Origin: Dipteris shenzhenensis
Lineage: Eukaryota; Polypodiophyta; Polypodiopsida; Gleicheniales
Reading direction: 5' to 3' (one strand)
Assembly: GCA_047967505.1 (NCBI GenBank)
Contig: CM106539.1
DNA: 64,000 nucleotides
The notes under the pieces are model-generated. The model saw only the letters and a list, made by a program, of their open reading frames with translations. It did not search any database and was not told the DNA's origin. This document shows, piece after piece, positions 11,350 through 23,900 of this stretch; within the stretch, counting starts at the first letter, position 1, and each line of letters begins with the position of its first letter. Position numbers and translations under genes: made by a program.

Positions 11350-11941
11350 GTAGCTGATACGATTTTTTGAATCTCTCTTATTGTGCCTCAAGCAATTGTG
11401 TCTTTTCTTCAATGCATATCAATTGGTTCACTGGCAACTGTGGATTCAAGCAAGAATTTTGTAAATCTGTGTCAGCTCTCATGTAGTAACTTTTGGCTCT
11501 TTTCTGAATTGGGCAAAATAAAAAAGTGCAAAGACAACTTTTGGGAAGAATTGTTCTTGTGTGTAATCATCGGCAATTGATATGAGTTATAGCGACCATG
11601 ACGGAGACATAAAGATAGTGATTTTGTGAAGTTCACACAGGTGCATGATTGCGTGTATGTAGGTGGTTGTGTTTTGTGCGCAGGCACGTGTGTGTGAGTG
11701 GATGTAATGGGGGGTGTGTGTGCGTGCATGCATAGATCATGATGTATATCTGTCCTATGTTGAGGCTTTCTCTTGATTTATTTTTAATCATCCTATTCTA
11801 GGATGGTGATTCTGTAATATAAAGCAACTCAATTTTTCAAAAACAAAAAAGTGTGTGTGCGTGTATACATGCATGTGAGTGGGCAATAAGTTATTGAGTG
11901 ATTGCGCACATGCGTTCGCATGTGTGTGAGTGAGAATGAGC

Positions 11942-11982
<41 letters not shown>

Positions 11983-14900
11983 TATCTATGGGACTAACCA
12001 ATTTTCAACATCAAGCACTCATTATATCTTTTGGTGCAAAGCAGCTGATAAACCTTGTCGCCCACTCATCTGAATTTGAGAACATAATAGTGAGAGAAGA
12101 GGAACACCATGAGTTGGAAATGTTGCGACATGGTGCTTGTCCATTGGAGGTTCGTGGTGGATCAGAGGATAGGATCGGAAAAATCACTATCCTTATTCAG
12201 GTGGCATATTGCTTGGCTGCTTTACTCCTCCTAAAAGACTTTGCCTTTCCTCTTCCCCCTCGTTGATAAACAGAGTAATACTTTTTATTGTAATACATGG
12301 AACTAAGAGCATTCAAAGTGCAGATTTGTAGATAGTTTCAAGTTGGTGTAAAGATTTGACAATATATGAAGCAGCAATTGTGTGGGTTCATGAATGTCAC
12401 CTGAGATAGGTTGGTTTATAGACACATGATTATTCAATGGTTTGTTTCTTTTTCGTGGAAGATTTTGGAAGCTTTGGAACTTAACTGCTAAAAAATATGC
12501 TACTCTTGGATAACCTTTTGGGCCCCATGTTTGTTCTCCACTTGGGCTAGGATTTGGTATCCCTAGCTTGTGTGTTAATCGTTGCTTCAAATTTTCTTCC
12601 CTTCAGTAATTTTCAGCTCTTCCAAGCATTTTTTAAGTGTGGCATTTTCTGCTTTCAGTGATATTTTTCTTTAGCGGCCCGAGTCAGGGACAACGGGAAA
12701 CAAGACACAACAGAGAGCCAGAGGGCACGAGTTGACAGATTCAACTTGGGTGGACTTACACGAGGACTGCACAAAATATATGACAAATTTTTAAACTGCG
12801 TCATAAGCCCAAATATGGCCCAAGCTTAATGAATAGGCCCAAAAGAGCTGCTGGAGAAATGCATCATATGGAGATCCGCCGTCTGGCTATTTTTTCCTGG
12901 CCTTTACATTGCACTCTTGTCCCTATTAACTTGCCGACACAGGTACCTTAGACAAAAACGCCTACATCAAGCTGAAAAAAAGCTTGCCACGAGAGCTAAT
13001 GGAAAATATGGGAGCCAAATTGAAAAAGGGGATTCCCGGGGGTAGCCCAACTTCCATCACCTAGGAGGGCCATCCACAATGCCATCGAGGACCGAACAGT
13101 GGGAACAAAAAGCTTTCATGAAAATTGATTGATGGACATAAAGGCTCTTCATTGCCTGCTGTAGCAACCAATGCATAAGCAACAAAACTAGCATGCTCTT
13201 TCCGGACAACTGCTCTAGTACAGGCTGGCAGAGGAGTATCTTGTTTGCTGTGTTTTAATGTGTCAAGGAACCAACGGGGGACGTTTTTGGGCTCCTGGAT
13301 TTCAGCTCTTTCCTCTTCAAGGGCCATGTGCAAATGGTCCTGATCAATGAGAGGCATATCAGGCTGAATATACGGCTACACATGTGGCTGCAAATGACCA
13401 ACATATGGAGGAGGTACAACCTCAGATGGAACATCATCCTGAGGGTCGGATGCAAACAAAGCATCAAGTTGTTAAAAATATATGGGGCATCAACAACGGG
13501 CTGTTTTTGACAGTCCAAAAAAGGCATAGTGGTAGATTTATCAAACACAACATCCCGACTAACAAAACACTTGCTCGTGCGGGGCTGATAGAGCTTATAG
13601 CGCTTGCTCTCTGCGCTATACCCAATAGAAATGCACTTGACAGCTTTCTCATCCAACTTAGTGCGTGTTTGTGAAGGCACATGAGCATAGGCCAAGCATC
13701 CAAAAGTCCTAATGTGAGAAATGCGAGGCTTACGACCCGTCCAAGCCTCATCCACAAATGGGTATTTGCCATGGAGCAAAGGCATGTGCATCTACAAGTG
13801 TAGCATCATCCAAACACATGTCATAGGCATCAAGTCTTTAAAGACCTCTAGTCAATGTGCCAATCAAGACCGTGGTAAGGCATGTGTAGCATCATACACT
13901 GCACACCTAACACCTTGAAAAAGAACCTGAAAGCCACATGTAGCTATGGCTGAAATAGAAATGAGGTTCTTTCGAATGCCTGGAACATAAAGCACATTCT
14001 CTAGAGTGACAATACCACTAGAGACAGAAGTAAGAGCAATTTGCCCAATACCTTTCACGGTATATGATGCATTATTAACACATGTGACACTGTCCCCTGA
14101 GATGAATGCTCTAATGAGCTGAATAACTTCCTGTAAGAAGTGATGTGCTTGCTAGCACCACTATCAAAGAACCTGGCATCATGAACATCTGAAACTATCA
14201 TGCAGGCATCATAAGCATCAAGATTATATTAACATGTAACCAAAAAAGCCCAATGCTGGTCTTGTGCAAAATTAGCTGACTCATGTGGATCTTCTGCACG
14301 AGAAGAACCAGATACTGCAATAGACGTTAGGTACTAGAGTTTCTAAGATTCCTTAATCCATCTCCCTATACTTTAATTATTAAAATGAATTTTATCCCTA
14401 GCCAATGACCGATATCATTTAAGGATGGACTATCCATGGCAGAGACTCCCTATACTTTAATTATTAAAATGAATTTTATCCCTAGCCAATGACCGATATC
14501 ATTTAAGGATGGACTATCCATGGCAGAGAACCATTATTGACCTCACACACACATAACTTAGAAAACATATGGATCCTTACCCTTGTTAGATTTGACTTGG
14601 GTGTTGTAAGCAGTGAGAGATTTGACATTCTCTGGTTCTTCTTCTTCTTCAGTTTCTGCTTCCTCAACAAGATTGGCTGAACATCTCTTCATGGCATAAC
14701 ATTCCTTTTCAAAGTGTCTAGGTTTGCTACAAAAGTTACATTTCATTTTGCTCTTTCCCTTGAAGTTGCTTAAGTTGCTTCTGGCCAAATATGCCCCTTC
14801 TTTGTAATTACTTCTTTGTTTGATCTTTCTCTCCTCTTCCAAGAGTGATGCTTCAATTTCTACCAGACTTATTTCTAGAATATTGGTGAGTGTGGTTACA

Positions 14901-17900
14901 ATAGTGCCATATTCTTTAGTGAGACTTCTAAGTAAGATGGCAATTGCAATATCTTCATCAAGATTAAACTTGATGCCGGATAACTGTGTCAAAATGCTCT
15001 TCATTGAATTTAGATGTGAAGAGATGAACTCCTCTCTATCCAATTTTAAGTCAAAGAACTTGATAAGCAAGCTAAACTTAGAGCATCTTCCCTGTGCTCC
15101 AAACACATGCTCAAGATGAGTCCATGCAGCATGAGCAGTCTCACATCCATCAATGTGATGAATAAAGGAATCACTGAAACCAAGAGCAATTATAGCAAGT
15201 GCTTTTTCATCTTTTGGAAGCCATGAAGCTTCTCCTTCTCTAGTTGTAGGTTTAGTTTCTTTTCCATTTGCTACCTTCCATATTTCCTTTTTCATGAGAA
15301 TAAACTTCCTTTTTGTTTGCCAAGTGTGGAACCCCTCTTCTTCAAACTTATCTATTTTGGAAGCCATTTGGGAAGGTCTTACCAAATTAATGGTAGTGTC
15401 TAATCCCTTTACAAAAGGTCAATCTTTCTAAACAAAAAAAATAACCTTCACCATATAGATACAAATTGCAAGATAAAAATTCTGAAAAACCTAATTGTTT
15501 GGCATAATCATAACCAGTTGGCTTCTCCCACAACCTCTTAACTGGAGTCTTCCTCACCTTGTACTTTGTCTTTGTAGTCTTCTTGACATTTGAAGAGCTT
15601 TGAGAATTTGAGGTTGGCTTGTTGTTAAGAGATTAGCACCAACTGAACTAACATTCTCTGAACTGAAATGACACACTTTGAACTGAATTTTAGAAGAATA
15701 ATCTCTGAATTGAATGTTTACTCCTCAAGCATTTAGTGTAGTATAAAAAACTCCAAAAAATACACTAGAAATGCTTGCAGAGTACATGTAAACCTTGGAG
15801 GCTTGATACCTCACTCCAAGCATCACCAAGATAGGGGCTTTTACTGCGCAATCATAGATCCATATGCAAGAAAGGCTCAGAACAAACCATAGCCAAAATG
15901 GTGCATTATAACTCCCGGGGCAGCAGCATCTCCTTTGCTTGAGGAAACTGTCTTCTAAAAAAAAGTCGACTGGTTTTTTACCTAGTTCTCCTTCATTTCT
16001 GAACCAAGTCGCCCCAAAATTCTTCAGAGGGTAGCTCTAGGTGTAGAGTAAGCTTGGCTCAGAGGAATTGCAAGGTAGTTGACTGAGGTGAGCAGCATTG
16101 CAGAAATGGTGCGGAAGACACAGAGAGACAGTGCGCAGACATGGCGATGTATTTTGTTAATCCCACCGGTCAGGAAGGTCGCCCAAGAGTAAGGAAGGTC
16201 TGGCTGAAGGGGCTCCTCAAAGCATTGCGTGGATGGAGAGAACAGAGCTTCTCAAGCTCAAGGTAGAAGAGGGAGAGATAGGAGGCATTTGGGAAGAAGA
16301 TAGAATCTAGTTGGAATCTTCTAGGAATCTCATTCTAGGCACTCAGATTCTAACCAAGCTCTGATACCACGTGTAAATCCATATAGAAGCAATGAGGCAC
16401 ACAATACAAATCTTTATTCCAAGAGTGGTTACATATATAGGCAACTGCCTCCATGTAGGTAGATCCCAGATCCACAATCATCTCCTTGATTATCTCAATC
16501 AATCACCTCCTATGATCACTCACTCATCACACCAACCTGACACACTTAACTAGAACCTTCTAGCACACCTACACTCACACACTTCTTGCATAGGACTCCA
16601 AGCCCATAGGCACACACACACATACATCAATTTGCCCCTTCAATCTACACTATTTTGAGCCCTTGTGAAACTGAGAGTTTGCAGTATATTTATCAATCAT
16701 GAGTTCATATCAATAAGATGATGTCTTTCCCCCATAAATTTTTAATGTTCTTCTGCCTTTCTGTAATCTCTAAGTGATTAGGGAATTTTATGATTATAAT
16801 CAGATATCTTGTTTTATGCTGCAAACAAACAGGTTTACATGTCGCGGGCAAGTTTGGACGGCTTCTCTTTGATTGCAGACAGTGCATACATCAGTGCCAG
16901 CTTAGGGCGGATAATGCGTGCTCTTTTTGAGATTTGTTTGCATCGAGGTTGGTGTTCGATGACAGCGCTGTTACTCGAATATTGCAAGGCAGTGGATCAT
17001 CAGATCTGGCCTCATCAGCATCCTCTGCGGCAATTTGAAAAGGAACTATCTCCGGAGGTTGAATCGCTTAGATCTGATGCAATCAAATCCTAAAAGAAAC
17101 AGTTTCTTGCACAGACTTGTATGACTGAGACTTTTGTTCTTTCACAGATATTGCATAAACTTGAGGACAGAGGAGCTGATCTCGAGAGGCTGTATGATAT
17201 GGATGAGAAGGAGATTGGGTCATTGATACGCCATCCCCATGGAGGCAAGGTATCTTTCTAAGTTTGTTGATTATAAATTCTCTAGGATAGATATTATCAA
17301 TGCAATTGACAGTTGTAAAGTGCACAAGTTTTTCCATTAACCTTTAGTCTTTTTCTCACTATGTGTACCATGTCCCTTTAGTTGGTTTCGCAGTGCTTGC
17401 AGAGTTTCCCGCGAATCCATCTCTCAGCTAATATAAGTCCTATCACTAGGAGTGTACTTCAGGTGCAAAAATATCATTCTCTTTGATGTAAGAGATGGAT
17501 CTGCATGTTCAGGGTTCAATTCTGAATGAGAATCTTACAGAGATTTAACTGTTTCATTGGCTTATGTTCTTGATGTTTGGGAAGCCGTTAAGAGTGCTGC
17601 AATCTATTGTGATGTATGACTGCGGTTCTTGAAAGAGGGTCTTATCATCTTGCTAAGGTTAAGGCTTCTGGATCTTGCTAAGGGTAAGGCTTCTGCAGGT
17701 AGTATTGACATTGGCTCCTGATTTTGTCTGGAAAGAACGATGGCATGGTACGAGTGAGAAGTGGTGGCTTTGGGTGGAGGTATCTTTTTCCATGCAAGCA
17801 CTAGTATATTATGTGTAATATGTATTGAGAGTTAAATACTGGGTTGAGGATTTACTTGCCCTGTAATCCTCTCCACTCTAGTGTAGCTTTTGCCCTTACT

Positions 17901-20900
17901 AACGTCTTAGCTTCTGTTCAACTGGAAAGGAATTTATATTCTTGTATATTGATACAATTTCGGGTCTGCAAGTTTGTTTGCTCTGAGATTGTAATGCCGT
18001 CTCTTCCTAGCAATTAAGCTGCTCTAATCAGGACTGTGGGGCATGTCGGTGTGTTCGATACCGCTTTGGGTGTGATTGAAGTATGATACTATTTATGATT
18101 GTTTGTTTGTCATGTATGTTTAGGTTGTACTTCATTGATCATGGTCTTGTCTGCCTGTCTCAGGATTCAGAGAATGAACATATCTACCACTCTGAGGTGT
18201 TGACAATGACCAAAAAAATGGTGACTGAAGGAAGCCAAACAGTGACCTTTACAATACCAATTTTTGAGCCGCTCCCACCTCAATACTATATCCGTGTTGT
18301 ATCAGATAGATGGCTGCAGGCAGAGGCGTTTCATACTGTATCATTCCAGCATCTTATTTTACCTGAAGTAAGACTTGATACATTTTTCATCATAAATATC
18401 TAAGTGAAACATTTCCTTTCTGGATGTATGAGGGTCTGTCTGTGTTTGATGGGATTGTCTGAAATGATGCATTCTTTGGCTGCCCAGGTTCATCCGCGTC
18501 ACACAGAATTGCTTGATTTGCGCCCGCTTCCAGTCACAGCTCTTGGAAACAAAATATATGAGAGCATGTACACGTTTTCTCATTTCAATCCAATACAAAC
18601 ACAGGTGAGCTTACTTCCATTCTTACCATTAGAGATCGGTCTTCTTATTTGGATTATGTATATGTATGTCAATGCTAATGATTCAAGGGAAAATGGTTAA
18701 AATGGTTTAGGCTTTTTGATGAATCTTTTGAGGTTGATCAAGTTGCCAATACCTGTGCATATGCATGCAACGTGTTTGTATTTTCTGTGTTATCTTCATG
18801 AAAGAAATCTTGTTGCCCTTAAAGGTATACTGACCTTCTGAATTGGTCAGCCTCTTCTTTATATTAATTAAGGTTTTGGTATCTTAACAAGTCAACTCAG
18901 AGAACTCAGATTTTACAACAGAGAGTAGATGAGAGCTCCATTCTTGTGGCTGGTGTGATCCAGTTCAACTGGTTCTGGTATGCGTACCATAGAGAATCTT
19001 CTGTATCGAACGGTATGATACATTCTGTACCATATGGTATGGATACCAAAAAAAGTTTTCGTTTTTAGGGGGAGGGGGGGGGGTGCATATGTTTTTTTAA
19101 TGGTGTGGGTTTCTTTTGGTTTTGGTTTTTGGTGGACCAGATGTGTCCCTCTGCCTTTAAATATATACTTGTAATCATAAGACATACCTAAAAGTCCAGT
19201 CACCACTTTAAATTGGGCTGATTTGGTGTGTGCTTGTGCTTACTTGCTGCTTCATTCTATCCACTCCTGCTCAAACCTCTCTCCCACCTCCATCCACTCT
19301 GCCCTTGCTCTCCTTTTCAGCCATCTCAAGGCTGGTTCCTGCCCCACAGTCCCTTTTGTGGCTGTTGCAGTCCATGCTGCCCCTTCGCACGCCTTTCCCT
19401 TCTTTAGCTTCTTCATACTCCTTGCTACCCATTACCCATCCTTATCGCCTTCTAATTTTAGCTCTCTTCTTACTCACATCTCCCTCTTCCAATGTCGAGG
19501 TGCTCCCCATAGATTGTTGACTAGTATGTTCAATTTGGATCTAGTAATTAGTTTCAACTTTCGGCTTTCATTTGCAAGTTGAATTTCTCTGCTGCTCCTA
19601 CCACTTGTCCTGCACCTTGACCTCTACCTCTGCCTCCACCTATAGGAGTGACAGGTGTAGCCATAGTTTCTGGCCTTGTCTCATCTCCATTGACATAATC
19701 CCAAAGATGTCTTCCAACCAAGATGTTGCGAACCATAAAACTCCACAAGGAGTAGTTGGTACCATCCAACTTATCCTCCTGTGTGAGGACTCCAAACACC
19801 TCATTGGGGTTGTTCTGAGCCATATCTGCCAGAAAACTAAAAAATGCAGCAAACTAGACAAGTAAAATCCATTCTTGGGATGTAAGATGCACAACCAAAG
19901 TTTGCCAAAGATTCTGCCCAAAACAACAATTGCTGTCATAGCCTATCAAAGGCTTGAAATGCACCAAAATGCTCTGCAAATGCCCAAAATCTGCAAAGTA
20001 TATCTACAAAAAGTGGCAAATGTCTGTAATGTGACACAAACTGAGTCCAAAATTGCTTGTAAAGCGCCCAAATAATCTGTCAACTGCCAAATTGCATCCA
20101 CAATGCAAAAGCCCTAAATTCCTACAAGAAATTGCACATGAAAGAGGGCAAATTTACCAAAAGCCCCAAATTTTGTAATTATCTGCAAAAGCCCCAAATT
20201 TTGTATGCAAGATTGCAAGCAGAACCAAAAAGGCCCAAATTTTTGGGGCAGATTCTGCAACCTGACTGCAATGCTTGCAACAAATGTGTTTCCAGAATAC
20301 CAGCCAAACAATGCCTCTCTGCAAAATGCGCCTGCCAAAGATCACTTGCAAGTTTCACTTGTAAGGAAAATCTGCAAAGTGTATGGATGCCTACAAACTG
20401 TACGAAACTGACAGTACGGCAAAAGTAAAGTTGTATGGCCTGTATGACGAATGCACTGATGCAAGGCATGTATAGATGTACGACAGATTGTACATCAGCT
20501 AGCATGTACGGCGTGCGGATGGAAGTGGCTGTAGGGACAGACGACTGGAGCAATAGGGCGTATAGACGGACTTCGTAGGAATGTACGGCGAGCTCCCACG
20601 TGCGGGAGCTGTACAGATGGCAAGCTGGTACGGCCGGCACTCCATGGACTGGTTGACTACAGTTCCGTTCAATCATATGGACTATACGGACGACAACTGT
20701 ACGGATGGCGAGCTCCGACGAGGGTTGTACGGAGTGCTTCATGCTGTACAGAATGCTACAAGCGTACGGACGGAATGCGGCAGTAGCAGAAGCACGAGCG
20801 GTATGGGCAGGAGGAGCTTGGGCTCGTGGCAGGAGCTCAACGAGGCTCTGATACCAAATGTGAGAAATGGAGGGAGTAGGAAGCAAGAGTGTGAGAGCAA

Positions 20901-23900
20901 GAGCAAAACGTTGAGTGTGCAATAGAAAGATAAGATGAGTACAAGTGAGAGGATGGTTTTGTCCAAGTGACAAAACTATACTAGGAAAAACCTCCTACGG
21001 AAAAGTGTCCCTAACTCACTTATGGATTACATTGGCCACTGCCTAGAATATGCCAATAATTCTAACATGTACTAGATGCATAGCCACAGCTCAGCCATTG
21101 TGTAGCTTGAGGGTTGCGTGTTTGATAATGCATATGTGTGCGAGATGGCTAGGTCATTGAGAGGGGATGCTAGAAGTTGTCGGGGTTTATGCTAAACAGA
21201 ATGCTTAGTAATTCCTTATCATTCTATTAGATGAAGTTACTCTTCTTTTGGTGGACTAGATGGTAATATTCTCATTTGGTCTTCGTGTCAATTGGAAGAT
21301 GATGCTTGGCTCGAATTTGAGTTGACGCCACAAGGCGTTACACTCATCATCATACCAACCGATGGTGGTGGATGGGTGCGAAAAACAAACGGGAGGGTGG
21401 CAGCTTGAAGGAGCAGGTGATCAGGTCAGCTCTATCCTCATATCTACAAGCATAGTAGAGAGGCGGGCATTGTAGGTGGGGCTAACTTGTGGTCAAAGTG
21501 GATCTCCTAATAAGAAACGTATACATGATCAAATGTGCTCTGTATTAGAGTGGAATGGTCAAGCTAAAGAACACGTAGGTATGGTTGACTTTAGGTGGTG
21601 GCGGTGGGATGGAGAAATTTGAGATGTGAGAGGTAAAGGCAGAGGATCCCATGAGATAGTCAACTACATTGGAACCTCTTGAATCTGCATGAAGAAGGCC
21701 ATCTCTCGAGATCATTGTAGATAATCAAGCCATGTGTCCTGACATATCTATGAAAGAGTGCCCATATGAGGTAATTGGGGCATGTTTGTCTACAGAGACT
21801 TGAGGTATACCTGCCTCATCTAAATCAATGTGAGGTAGTATGATCGAGTCATGCTGAAGGTGAATGATCGATGGTGGTATGCTGTTTTGGCATTGAGATC
21901 CCCAAGAAGGACTTCCTTGTCGCACGAGGAGTCCATCATATTTAGGTATAGGGCTGTGTACGGTGACGTCTCACTCTCCTCTTGGAGCTCCTTGGTTAAA
22001 TGTGAGGTTTCAAGGGGGAAATAGTAGACTACGATGGAAGTGTCCTGTTGAGATGTGCTTCTGATCCAAATCCGTCGGAATCTAGCGTGTGGGTCGCTAA
22101 CGCTCCATCGAGCCATCCCTTTGAGAGATGATTGGTATAGAAGTGCGACTCTGCTGATTCCAGTACTCTTGCTAGCCATTCCGCCTGGGCGGCAAGGGAA
22201 CATTCCTTGAAAGTAGACTTTACCTTTTGAACTAGGGATCACAAAACCTGGTGGTTGTTCCACGTATACCTCCTCCTTGAGATCTCCATTCAAAAAGGTG
22301 GATTTTACATCCATTTGAAACATGGGCCAACTTTCTTGTGCTGCTAAAGCCAAAACACTGCGAATTGTGGTTAGTCGAGCTGTGGGAGCAAAAGTATCCT
22401 GATAATCAAAGCCATGTACGTGTGCAAATCCTTTTGCCATGAGCCGAGCCTTATACTTATCCAACGTGCTGTCAGACTTGTACTTGGTCTTGTACACCCA
22501 CTTGGCATCGATTACCTTGCGTATTGGTGGTTGATCCACAAGGTCCCAAGTGTTGTTCTTCTTTATGGAGCCATACTTCGACTGCATAGCCTCCATCCAC
22601 CTATCATCACCCTGCGCCTCTTCAAGACACTAGGGTTCTTCAGCACGGATCACCTCTATCATCAAAGCATAGTTGCAATGTTCCGGAATGTCATTTACTG
22701 GCCCTTCTAGATATTAGCTGCAACAAAAATAATCCCACCGCTGTGTCTTTCTTTCTTTCCTGCTTTCTTGGCTCCACACCTCTTGCCCAACCTCAACACC
22801 TCTTCGCCCAACCTCCACCCCTTTCCCAAGCCTATGGCCCAATAAATCTCCACAAGCCTTGACGAACCGAGCCACAACACTTGACAAACAGCTGCTGCAG
22901 CATGCATGTGAGAACGCCTGAGAAAGGTGAGATTTCATGCTTCGACTTGCCCTATTTCATGGCAGGAGTATTGGCTATGGCAAGCAATAGAAGCTCAAAA
23001 ATGCAGGTGAGAAGGAGAAAAACGAGATGGTGTATTGAAAATGCTGCAACAACAAGTGGAGGCTCAAGAGTGAGCCAATATGACAAAACCCTAGGGCTAA
23101 ATGCCCTAACTGGACTAAGTGTCCTAACTGACCTAGGTGGTACCTGTACTAATTGTACCAATAGTCCTAGCTGACTATAACAAGGAATAAGTGACACCTA
23201 TGGATAGCCCATAGATTGGCCTACAAATCCCCCTCCATAGTATGGGCTGAAGTATCATGGACACGGCTCAGGATACCTGAATATCTAGTGTCATGATTGC
23301 ACATGTTCATCCTATAGGGATATAGCAATCTATGATTGTACAGAGTATAACATATCAAGTTACAAAAGGTACTAAGTTTAAAGCTTGCCGAAAAAGCCTC
23401 AAACTAAGGTCGAGGTAGAGTCTTCGTAGACAATTGAATATCACTTGCTGATAATCACTCTCTGACATAGTGATAGTGAACCTCAATATGCTTTGTGCGA
23501 GCATGGAAAACAGGATTCCGTGCAACAACGAAAGCACTCTGACTATCAGTGAAGATGACGGCAGGAGCAGTCTGACATGCATAAAGATCTGCAAGTAGCT
23601 TTCGAAGCCAAGCACACTTCATTGTAGCTGTAAAGGCTACTTTGTACTCAGCTTCAGAGCTAGAAGTAGCAACCGTACTCTGCTTCTTGCTGAACCAAGA
23701 CACGCATGAGATACCAAGCATGAAACAGTTGCTACTATGTTACACACGAGTGTCTGAACAACCAGCCCAATCACTATTAGTTGACTCCATGCATGACAAG
23801 TGAAGTATCAGCCCCATAAAGAAAGCCTAAATGCTGAGTGCCTTTGAGATATCTGAGGACACGCTTCAGGGCATGCCAATGGTGCGTAGATGGGTTGTGC

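Noticed and set aside
19223-19582. Open frames in the pyrimidine-rich stretch
   Set aside because: Low-complexity Ser/Leu/Pro composition in overlapping frames, no domain, no splice context.
20179-20973. 264-codon minus-strand ORF
   Set aside because: It lies in the leader and LTR of a Copia relic and shows no motif; the open frame follows from base composition.
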